Assembly (NCBI GenBank): GCA_945861315.1
Contig: CAMAUB010000065.1
Span: 1 to 7,221, forward strand
Length of the DNA stretch: 7,221 bases
Source of the DNA: Chlamydia trachomatis
Lineage (GTDB): Bacteria; Chlamydiota; Chlamydiia; Chlamydiales; JAAKFR01
Direction: 5' to 3'
Part shown: in pieces, positions 1 through 5,420 of the stretch
How the letters are laid out: each line of letters starts with the position of its first letter
Position numbering within the stretch: position 1 is the stretch's first letter
Translations under genes and position numbers: made by a program
The notes under the pieces: model-generated
Databases searched by the model: none
Told to the model about the DNA's origin: nothing
Seen by the model: only the letters and a program-made list of their open reading frames with translations

Positions 1-565
1 ATCCATCCATCGGACGCAAGAAGTGCACTCCCCAAGGAAGGGAGGTGGGCGTCCCTGTAATTTCTTGGTTAAAAAAGTTTCCAATGCGGATGCAAGCTCC
101 TGCAAGGGCCGTTGGAACAACAACTGCATCAAGAATAGTCAGGAATGTAAGTTTCGAGAAACGCTTTTTAAGCAATTTAGAGAGAATAAAAAGAGCGATC
201 AAAGCTCCTATTGCTCCTCCATGACTTGCTAAGCCTCCCTCACGTAAGTTAAAAATGCTCTCAGGATGCACCTTGTAGATAGGCCAACCATAAAAGAAAA
301 TATAGCCCATGCGCGCTCCAATGATCGAAAAGGAAACCAGAAGGAGCATAAATCTGTCTTTAAAGTAGGTGACATTTTTTTGATTCTCTTCAAGGGAGTT
401 GGAATCTACGTAAAGATAATTTTTTATTACCTTAAGAAAGAAAAAATAACTGAGGGAAAAGCCGAGGGCAAAAAAGACTCCATACCAGGCAATTGCAAAA
501 TTAATATAAGGAATTGTGAAACAAATTCTATCTGGATTCCAATCAATATGTGCCAAAACACTCAT
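1..565 (-). CDS. lgt: Prolipoprotein diacylglyceryl transferase, N-terminal part (3' end outside the window)
   Basis: Lgt is the inner-membrane enzyme that moves diacylglycerol from phosphatidylglycerol to the lipobox cysteine of prolipoproteins, the first step of lipoprotein maturation. The reverse strand reads open from ATG at 565 to the window edge, giving 188 residues without a stop. Family landmarks are clear: AWYGV near residues 26-30 (the family's essential Tyr region), GARMGYIFFY at 83-92, the SHGGAIG motif at 114-120 with the essential-type His at 115, and the signature RIGNFFNQEITG at 160-171 with Arg160. Hydrophobic segments alternate with these loops as expected for a multipass protein. 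The ATG follows AAGGGG at good spacing, about 20 bp below a strong promoter. It is divergent from the rightward string. Roughly the C-terminal third is missing, so the later conserved residues cannot be checked. Identification is secure from the motifs. Confidence 0.95.
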   Translation of the reverse strand, partial: MSVLAHIDWNPDRICFTIPYINFAIAWYGVFFALGFSLSYFFFLKVIKNYLYVDSNSLEENQKNVTYFKDRFMLLLVSFSIIGARMGYIFFYGWPIYKVHPESIFNLREGGLASHGGAIGALIALFILSKLLKKRFSKLTFLTILDAVVVPTALAGACIRIGNFFNQEITGTPTSLPWGVHFLRPMDG

Positions 566-573
566 TTTGCCCC

Positions 574-602
574 TTCAGCTAAATAGAGCTAAATTATATA
601 CT
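574..602 (+). promoter_or_regulatory. Possible promoter for the rightward gene string
   Basis: On the plus strand TATACT (597-602) could serve as a -10 box, with a poor -35 candidate TTCAGC (574-579) 17 bp upstream. A start near 609 would give a leader of about 20 nt before the gene at 631. The -10 boxes of the two divergent promoters share the same A/T-rich core, so the two would compete for polymerase. The -35 match is weak, so this is a candidate only. Confidence 0.35.
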
Positions 603-621
603 GCCGAGAAAAAACTTTCAA
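593..621 (-). promoter_or_regulatory. Predicted sigma-70-type promoter for lgt
   Basis: On the minus strand a -35 box TTGAAA (616-621) is separated by exactly 17 bp from a perfect -10 box TATAAT (593-598). Transcription would begin near 586, leaving a leader of about 20 nt before the lgt start at 565. The spacing and box quality are near consensus, which supports a housekeeping-type promoter. The -35 box overlaps the Shine-Dalgarno sequence of the divergent gene starting at 631. Confidence 0.7.
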
Positions 622-630
622 GGATTGATT

Positions 631-1014
631 ATGAAACACTCAACACTGATACGCATCTCTGGACTTATTTGGTCGCTTGTCGGAATGGCTCTTACTATTT
701 TGGGGTTAACATTTTTATTTAAAGCGCATTGCCTTCTCTTGCTTTTCATCGCCTTCCCTCTTGGCTATATCAAGGGAAGAACTGTTTTGAAGAAGTCTGC
801 AATGCGTCAACTCTCTCGCCTAACGGCTTTGAAAAAACCTTTATTAAAAGATCTTTTTGGTAAGGGATATTTGATCTTGATCGGTATTATGTTTCTGCTA
901 GGCTTCTCTCTTCGTTATTGCCCACTGGCTCTACGAGGAACCATTGATATTGCGGTAGGATTTGGACTGCTAGTTGGCTCTTCTTATTATTATAAGAAGG
1001 AACTTGCACTATGA
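631..1014 (+). CDS. Small four-helix integral membrane protein, function unknown
   Basis: A 127-residue protein of unrecognised function. I chose ATG at 631 rather than the in-frame TTG at 625, because AAGGA (620-624) lies 6 nt before the ATG. Four hydrophobic segments are visible at about residues 9-30, 34-48, 79-96 and 102-120, in two pairs. A strongly basic linker (about 48-78, with many Lys and Arg) joins the pairs and probably faces the cytoplasm. The loop contains KGRTVLKKSAMRQLSRL, and LRGTIDIAVGFGLLVGS covers the last helix. These look like family-conserved stretches, but I cannot name the family. The stop codon overlaps the start of the next gene in an ATGA arrangement, so the two are almost certainly cotranscribed and translationally coupled. 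It may assist the membrane PIN/TRAM protein that follows; that is only inferred from position. Confidence 0.75.
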   Translation: MKHSTLIRISGLIWSLVGMALTILGLTFLFKAHCLLLLFIAFPLGYIKGRTVLKKSAMRQLSRLTALKKPLLKDLFGKGYLILIGIMFLLGFSLRYCPLALRGTIDIAVGFGLLVGSSYYYKKELAL

Positions 1015-1976
1015 ATTTTGCACGTGCTCTTTTTTTCTTGCTGACTGTTTTATTTATGAGTGTCTATCTTGTTAGCCTTGAGGCTAATGCTTATGTTGCG
1101 ACCCTTATTTCTTTCATGGTGGCAACAACAATTATTTGCATAGACCTCATTTTCAAGCGGTTTGCTTTAAAATCATTTACACTCACTTTGCTCGGTCTCT
1201 TTTTTGGATATTTGCTCGGTTTTGCCTTAAGTGCAATCTACGCACGTGTGATGTCTGTCACAGATTTAGGGATTGCAGTAGCATTGAGCAATGGGATTCA
1301 TCTTTCTCTCTTCTTGCTAGGCCTCTATATTGGAACAATGATTATAATCCGCTGTGGAAATGAACTTGCTATTAGCCTCCCTTTTTTGCACCTAAGCCCT
1401 GTTGTTCAAAAAGCGCGTGATCTACTGTTAGATCAAACGGCTCTTGAAGATCCTCGCATACTTGATCTGCTCAATACTGGCATTTTTGATCATCGTCTTG
1501 TTTTGCCTCGCTTTCTTCTTCGAAATATGGAAGAGGAAGGAAGACATATTTCTGATCTAATCAAACGACTAGATGAACACGGTATGCGTTATCATGAGAC
1601 CGATTTCAAAGAAGAGAAAGAACTGTCTAAAAAGACTAGGCGTTTAGCCAAACTACTTGGAGCCGATTTATTGGTGTCTGATACTCAAGTGAATGCGCAA
1701 GAAGATGGGATTTCTATTATCAATATTCACGCCTTATCTAATGCACTCAAGCCACTCACTCCAAAAGGTGAATTTCTGAAAATTAAGATTCAACGTATTG
1801 GGAAAGAAGAAGATCAAGGTGTTGGCTATCTAGAAGATGGTACCATGGTTGTGGTCAATGGAGGAGGTCTTTTTATTGGTGAGACGATTGACTCAAGAGT
1901 TCTTTCTGTCAAACACACCTCTTCAGGACGCATGATCTTTTGCAATGTGATTGAAGATGAGGTTTGCTATTCTTAA
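1011..1976 (+). CDS. YacL-like integral membrane PIN/TRAM-domain protein
   Basis: A 321-residue protein with the architecture of Bacillus YacL: four N-terminal membrane helices (about 4-23, 28-48, 55-79, 97-115), then a cytoplasmic PIN-like nuclease domain (about 135-245) and a C-terminal TRAM RNA-binding domain (about 253-311). The TRAM part is very typical, with GVGYLEDGTMVVV at 270-282, FIGETI at 288-293 and SSGRMIF at 304-310. In the PIN part Asp141 (LLLDQTALEDPRI) and Asp224 (LVSD) match acidic active-site positions. Compared by eye with YacL, however, the second and third acidic positions appear to be Arg171 and Ser206. Nuclease activity may therefore be lost, leaving an RNA-binding or structural role. 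AGAAGGA lies about 9 nt before the start. The gene overlaps its upstream neighbour by 4 bp and overlaps acpS downstream. The fold assignment is firm; the function is not established. Confidence 0.88.
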   Translation: MNFARALFFLLTVLFMSVYLVSLEANAYVATLISFMVATTIICIDLIFKRFALKSFTLTLLGLFFGYLLGFALSAIYARVMSVTDLGIAVALSNGIHLSLFLLGLYIGTMIIIRCGNELAISLPFLHLSPVVQKARDLLLDQTALEDPRILDLLNTGIFDHRLVLPRFLLRNMEEEGRHISDLIKRLDEHGMRYHETDFKEEKELSKKTRRLAKLLGADLLVSDTQVNAQEDGISIINIHALSNALKPLTPKGEFLKIKIQRIGKEEDQGVGYLEDGTMVVVNGGGLFIGETIDSRVLSVKHTSSGRMIFCNVIEDEVCYS

Positions 1977-2355
1977 TGATTATCTAGGAATTGGATCTGA
2001 CCTCATTGAAATCGAAAGAATTCGTGCTGCACACAAGAAGCACGGGGCTTCTTTTCTAGATCGACTTTTTTCAAAACGAGAACAAGCTTATTGTGAAAAG
2101 TATCAAGATCCAATCCCCCGCTATGCTGGTCGCTTTGCTGCAAAAGAAGCTGTTGTCAAGGCTCTTGGAATCGGAGTGAACAAATGGTGCGAGATCGAAG
2201 TGATCAACAATGAACATGGAAAACCTGAGGTCTTTTTATCGGCCGATCTGAAGAAGCAATTTCCCAAAAAACATTTACTTGTTACAATCAGTCACTGCCA
2301 ATCATACGCAACTGCAACTGCACTAGTCATAGGAGAATATACTCCTCTAAGTTAA
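1957..2355 (+). CDS. acpS: Holo-[acyl-carrier-protein] synthase
   Basis: AcpS transfers 4'-phosphopantetheine from coenzyme A to the conserved serine of acyl carrier protein, which activates it for fatty-acid synthesis. From ATG at 1957 the product is 132 residues, slightly longer than the usual 120-126. Diagnostic motifs are GIGSDLIEIERI (11-22, metal-binding Asp15), RFAAKEAVVKALG (59-71, metal-binding Glu64) and the C-terminal strand region TISHCQSYATATALV (110-124). The homology begins around residue 10, inside the 20-bp overlap with the preceding gene. A TTG at 1951 is an alternative start; neither has a strong Shine-Dalgarno sequence, so reinitiation by ribosomes from the upstream gene is likely. 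The last codons (TPLS and stop) lie inside the left arm of a long palindrome, so the C-terminal tail may be repeat-derived. Confidence 0.95.
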   Translation: MRFAILNDYLGIGSDLIEIERIRAAHKKHGASFLDRLFSKREQAYCEKYQDPIPRYAGRFAAKEAVVKALGIGVNKWCEIEVINNEHGKPEVFLSADLKKQFPKKHLLVTISHCQSYATATALVIGEYTPLS

Positions 2356-2500
2356 AATGAGAATTTGGGCCAGCGTGAAAGCTCTCGCGCTTGAACGATC
2401 GTAACCGACCCCATATTTCTAATATTTGGTCGGTTACGATCGTTCAAGCCCGAGGCTTTGAGGTGGTCCAAATTTCTTATTTTAACTTAGAGGAGTATAT
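2337..2500. repeat. 164-bp near-perfect palindrome spanning the acpS-trxB junction
   Basis: The two halves are inverted copies of each other. The outermost 22 bp are perfect (2337-2358 against 2479-2500), and so are the innermost 22 bp (2389-2410 against 2428-2449). The middle of the arms (2359-2388 against 2450-2478) pairs imperfectly, with a few mismatches and 1-2 base indels. The central 17 nt (2411-2427) can pair further through ATAT/ATAT. The left arm includes the last 19 nt of acpS; the right arm includes the trxB Shine-Dalgarno sequence. In RNA it would form a stem of about 75 bp. No run of T follows, so a simple intrinsic terminator is unlikely. It could be a MITE-like element: a 3-bp AGA lies immediately outside each end (2334-2336, 2501-2503). 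It could also be a translational control hairpin. The palindrome itself is directly visible; its origin and role are inferred. Confidence 0.9.
2489..2495 (+). promoter_or_regulatory. trxB ribosome binding site, buried in the palindrome stem
   Basis: AGAGGAG lies 7 nt before the trxB ATG at 2503, an ideal Shine-Dalgarno sequence. Its exact complement, CTCCTCT (2342-2348), sits within the last codons of acpS in the opposite palindrome arm. In a full acpS-trxB transcript the site would be base-paired, unless ribosomes finishing acpS disrupt the outer stem. Confidence 0.75.
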
Positions 2501-2502
2501 AG

Positions 2503-3447
2503 ATGGAAAAGCGAAAAGTCACAATCATTGGATCAGGCCCAGCGGGCTACACAGCTGCGCTCTATGCGTCAAGGGCGAATCTAGCCCCCTTAATGTTTGA
2601 AGGCTTTTTCTCTGGGCCAGCAGGTGGACAGCTCATGACAACAACCGATGTAGAAAACTATCCGGGGTTTCCAGAAGGTATTATGGGTCCAAATCTAATG
2701 GATTCATTTCGCAAACAGTGTAGCCGTTTTGGAACTGACCTTCTACAAGAAGATGTCTTAGAGGTGGATCTTTCAAAGCGCCCATTCATCGTAAAAAGCA
2801 AGAAACATGAAGTTCAAACGGATGTACTTATTATTGCGACAGGAGCGACAGCAAAACGTCTAGATATTGAGGGGGCGGGTGAAGATGGCTTTTGGCAAAA
2901 AGGAGTCACAGCTTGTGCTGTGTGTGATGGTGCCATGCCAATTTTCCGAGACAAAGATCTCTATGTCATTGGTGGCGGAGACTCTGCTGTTGAAGAAGCC
3001 ACTTTTCTTACTAAATATGGAAGACGAGTTTATATCGTACACAGAAGAGATCAACTGCGCGCTTCAAAGATCATGGCAAAAAGAGCGCTTAATCACCCCA
3101 AAATTGAAATTTTGTGGGATTCTCAGATCACAAAAATTGAAGGTGATAAGGTTGTTCGCTCAGTACTTGTCAAGAATGTAAAGAGCGGCAAAGAAGCGAA
3201 ACGTGAAGCTGCAGGAGTCTTTTTTGCAACGGGACATAAACCCAATACAGACTTTCTAAATGGTCAAATTAAGACAAATGCGCAAGGCTACTTGCTTGTC
3301 AAACCTGGAACGACTTATACCAACGTTGAAGGAGTTTTTGCCTGTGGAGATGTTCAAGATCCAGTCTATCGCCAAGCGGTGACAGCAGCTGGTAGTGGCT
3401 GTATGGCAGCAATTGATGCAGAACGCTGGCTAACTGACCAAGAATAA
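2503..3447 (+). CDS. trxB: Thioredoxin reductase (NADPH)
   Basis: TrxB is the cytosolic FAD enzyme that passes electrons from NADPH to thioredoxin through a redox-active disulfide. The 314-residue length is typical of the low-molecular-weight bacterial type. The FAD-binding motif [16 protein letters not shown] is at residues 10-25 and [10 protein letters not shown] at 51-60. The active-site pair is Cys138 and Cys141 in ACAVCDG. The NADPH-binding motif [10 protein letters not shown] is at 157-166, followed by HRRDQLRAS at 180-188, whose arginines contact the 2'-phosphate. The C-terminal FAD motif [23 protein letters not shown] is at about 277-299. All key residues are intact. A strong Shine-Dalgarno sequence fixes the start, but it lies in the right arm of the long palindrome. 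The beta-barrel gene follows after 7 bp, so the two are probably cotranscribed. Confidence 0.97.
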   Translation: MEKRKVTIIGSGPAGYTAALYASRANLAPLMFEGFFSGPAGGQLMTTTDVENYPGFPEGIMGPNLMDSFRKQCSRFGTDLLQEDVLEVDLSKRPFIVKSKKHEVQTDVLIIATGATAKRLDIEGAGEDGFWQKGVTACAVCDGAMPIFRDKDLYVIGGGDSAVEEATFLTKYGRRVYIVHRRDQLRASKIMAKRALNHPKIEILWDSQITKIEGDKVVRSVLVKNVKSGKEAKREAAGVFFATGHKPNTDFLNGQIKTNAQGYLLVKPGTTYTNVEGVFACGDVQDPVYRQAVTAAGSGCMAAIDAERWLTDQE

Positions 3448-3454
3448 TCTAATC

Positions 3455-4267
3455 ATGAAACGCCTCTTGAGCTTAGTGCTTTGTACTTCTCCCCTTTTTG
3501 GACTTGAATTTAATCCATGGTTTAATCCCCCTCTTGAATTCCATCTCATTCCAGCCTTTTTCTATAGCCAAGGCTATAAAGCTTACTCGCCTGCAGGGAA
3601 TTTCAAACATTTTGGTTTTGAGTATTGGGTAGAGTGCAACCTTGAAGTGAGCCCATGGCCTTACTGGGACATTCAGCTACAAGTAGAGGCAGCTGACACT
3701 AATTTCACTCCGTTTTCATTTGTAGGTGGAACAGCTGATATTCGCTATAACTGGATGGATGATACTGCTCATGATCCATTTACTCTAACAACTGGAGTGA
3801 TGTTTACTGGGATTCGGGATATTGTTATTCAAGATGACTCCTTTTATTTCAATGGACACTTCAATACCGAGGTTGGCGTGTCTGTTGGCAAAACATGCTA
3901 TCAGGCTGACTGTGATCTTTGGACGCAACGCGCTTGGCTCTATGCAGGTTTTGGCATTGCTGAAATTGGCGCTCCTTGGTTTGATGGCTTTTTAGAGTGG
4001 AACTTACGTTTGAGTGAAAAAGTTGTGTGGGAGTGGCAAATGAACTTTCTCTTCAACTTCGCCTCCAATAACTTCCTTGCAAACGTCCCCTTTAGAGGTT
4101 ATGCAGATCTAGGCTACAAAGTCATCAACCTGCTCACCGACTTTGAGTTTGAACTTCCAACTATTGGCGTACTTAGACTCTACACTCTCTACAATGTCTA
4201 TGGCAGTAACACCACTGCCCACTACTGGCTAACAGCCATCCAACTTGACATCCCATTCAGCTTTTAA
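3455..4267 (+). CDS. Predicted secreted outer-membrane beta-barrel protein, family not recognised
   Basis: A 270-residue protein that I cannot place in a named family. It begins with a short signal peptide (basic MKR, hydrophobic LLSLVLCTSPLFG, probable cleavage after about residue 16). The mature part is rich in Trp, Tyr and Phe and has many stretches of alternating polar and hydrophobic residues, such as YWDIQLQVEAA (70-80), WLYAGFGIAE (161-170) and the closing strand WLTAIQLDIPFSF (258-270). It ends in Phe, as the last strand of BAM-inserted barrels commonly does. Cys10 lies too early and in the wrong context to be a convincing lipobox. Cys148 and Cys153 could form a disulfide; Cys61 is also present. 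The start is 7 bp after the trxB stop without a clear Shine-Dalgarno sequence, suggesting coupling to trxB. Its 3' end overlaps the convergent methyltransferase gene. Lack of a known fold match makes the role uncertain. Confidence 0.75.
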   Translation: MKRLLSLVLCTSPLFGLEFNPWFNPPLEFHLIPAFFYSQGYKAYSPAGNFKHFGFEYWVECNLEVSPWPYWDIQLQVEAADTNFTPFSFVGGTADIRYNWMDDTAHDPFTLTTGVMFTGIRDIVIQDDSFYFNGHFNTEVGVSVGKTCYQADCDLWTQRAWLYAGFGIAEIGAPWFDGFLEWNLRLSEKVVWEWQMNFLFNFASNNFLANVPFRGYADLGYKVINLLTDFEFELPTIGVLRLYTLYNVYGSNTTAHYWLTAIQLDIPFSF

Positions 4268-5003
4268 CCAGCTTTTTTGCATATCCCAAATACCCGCATG
4301 TTGTGCTTTTAGTCATATGAAAGGTGAGGTCATCTGGAACTTCACCAGTGCGAAGCATTTTGAAAAAAGCCCGATCTATTTTTGGGTTAACTCCATGTAT
4401 TTCTTTTACTTCCATGTCATTTTCCTGACACCATTTTTTGACCCAAGAAGGTCTCACAAGGAGTTTGTAGACATGCATCTTTTTGGGTGTATTTTTCACA
4501 AACCACTCAACCCCCTTAACAACAACAAGCCAACAGATGGGATTACGATTGAAGGTATGGAAGAAAAAAAGGCCTCCCGGTTTTAAGACACGAGCTGCTT
4601 CATCAATGGTTTTTTTGGGATCTTCGATGTGCTCAAGAAAGTCAAGGGAGGTAACAACATCAAAACTTTCATCTTCAAAGGGAAGCTTAGATGCATCTGC
4701 CTTGAGATAAGCAACAGATTTGGTTTCATCGTGGGCACGGGCCGTTGCAAGGCTCTTCGCGGAGAGATCAACTCCTACAACATGATGCCCCTCTTTTGCA
4801 AGAGCATTGGCCAAAAAGCCCGCTCCACACCCCTGGTCACAAATGACACACGGCTTTTTCATGAATTGATTGAGGATCTTCTTTGCAATCCAAGGGGTGC
4901 GTGCTGCATTTTCGGCACGCAGTAGTGCGATTGGGTGACAGCTGTCGTGGTACCAATTTTCACCCAGCTCATCGTAAAAGGCGTTGTTTATGACTTCTTC
5001 CAT
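4257..5003 (-). CDS. UbiG-like class I SAM-dependent methyltransferase
   Basis: A 248-residue S-adenosylmethionine-dependent methyltransferase. Motif I is CDQGCGAGFLANALA (55-69), followed by acidic Asp79 in VVGVDLS, the DFLEHIEDP segment (121-129) and RVLKPGGLFFFHTFNRN (138-154). The N-terminal FYDELGENWYHD (9-20) and the NTPKKMHVYKLLVRPSWV segment (171-188) resemble the UbiG/Coq3 group, which O-methylates hydroxylated quinone precursors; in UbiG the latter segment contributes to membrane association. I chose ATG at 5003; extending to an upstream ATG at 5153 would add 50 unrelated residues that overlap the membrane-protein gene. It overlaps that gene's stop by 16 bp and is the last gene of the operon. 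Given the adjacent polyketide synthase, the likely substrate is a hydroxylated aromatic or pyrone lipid rather than ubiquinone, but this is inferred. Confidence 0.88.
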   Translation of the reverse strand: MEEVINNAFYDELGENWYHDSCHPIALLRAENAARTPWIAKKILNQFMKKPCVICDQGCGAGFLANALAKEGHHVVGVDLSAKSLATARAHDETKSVAYLKADASKLPFEDESFDVVTSLDFLEHIEDPKKTIDEAARVLKPGGLFFFHTFNRNPICWLVVVKGVEWFVKNTPKKMHVYKLLVRPSWVKKWCQENDMEVKEIHGVNPKIDRAFFKMLRTGEVPDDLTFHMTKSTTCGYLGYAKKLVKS

Positions 5004-5419
5004 ATGAAATTCCAGTAAATAACTTGATAAAGAGCAAAAAAGATGCTGACACAAAATTGAATTGTAAGAAATAGAGTGTGCCCCCCTGCCCACAAGAAGG
5101 CAGTTGAAATCATAACAAGAGGATGGTTGATAAAGAGCAGGGCGTGCAGCCACTGCTCTTTGGCGGGGCAGTGCTCTTTATGGACAAATTCATCCTTAGT
5201 GACAAGTATGCATGAGAGTGTGGCTAGAATGATATAAATGATCAGCTTTCCCTGACTAAATGGAAAATAAAGTGCAAATAAAAGGCAAGCTGAGACACTG
5301 AGTGTATCTATTGGGTGGCCAATGCGCTCCCAAAGAGGGAGTCCTCGTTTGATATGGAAGTAAAACTCATCGATAAAAATGACAATGGCTTGAATCACAA
5401 AGGGGATGAAAAAATACAT
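4988..5419 (-). CDS. Small polytopic membrane protein rich in His/Glu/Asp motifs, possible metalloenzyme
   Basis: A 143-residue membrane protein that I do not recognise as a named family. ATG at 5419 is preferred: AAGGA lies 5 nt upstream and the ATG starts 1 nt after the polyketide synthase stop, so the genes are coupled. Hydrophobic segments are at about 2-20, 39-55, 58-75, 91-110 and 113-136. Unusual acidic and histidine clusters sit at the membrane edges: DEFYFH (17-22), ERIGHPIDT (31-39), DEFVHKEH (76-83) and EQWLHALLFINHP (88-100). Spacings such as Glu77-x-x-His80 and the Glu-x3-His pairs 18/22, 31/35 and 88/92 are reminiscent of metal ligands in helical enzymes, but no known signature is matched in full. 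From its place between the synthase and the methyltransferase it may modify or transport the polyketide product. That role is inference. Confidence 0.78.
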   Translation of the reverse strand: MYFFIPFVIQAIVIFIDEFYFHIKRGLPLWERIGHPIDTLSVSACLLFALYFPFSQGKLIIYIILATLSCILVTKDEFVHKEHCPAKEQWLHALLFINHPLVMISTAFLWAGGHTLFLTIQFCVSIFFALYQVIYWNFIWKKS

Positions 5420-5420
5420 T

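Noticed and set aside
23..586. Two plus-strand open frames (23-232 and 266-586)
   Set aside because: They lie antisense to lgt, whose minus-strand product has clear family motifs, and the plus-strand translations show no recognisable domain.
2391..2419. Possible promoter TTGAAC, 17 bp, TATTTC inside the palindrome
   Set aside because: The spacing is right but the -10 box is poor, and the -35 box falls in the perfect inner stem, so its sequence is explained by the repeat. Not strong enough to list as a feature.
2337..2500. Palindrome as an ordinary rho-independent terminator for acpS
   Set aside because: The stem is far longer than usual, no T-run follows it on the plus strand, and it runs up to the trxB start codon.
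2391..2600. Open frame running through the palindrome into trxB
   Set aside because: It is out of frame with trxB, begins in the inner stem and has no ribosome binding site or family resemblance.
3482..3484. Lipobox cysteine in the beta-barrel protein
   Set aside because: The residue before Cys10 is Leu rather than Gly, Ala or Ser, and the preceding hydrophobic stretch is too short for a lipoprotein signal.
4629..4925. Plus-strand open frame inside the methyltransferase gene
   Set aside because: It is antisense to well-supported coding sequence that holds the SAM-binding motifs.
5004..5153. Extended N-terminus for the methyltransferase from ATG at 5153
   Set aside because: The extra 50 residues overlap the membrane-protein gene in another frame and show no methyltransferase similarity; the UbiG-like homology begins just after the start at 5003.
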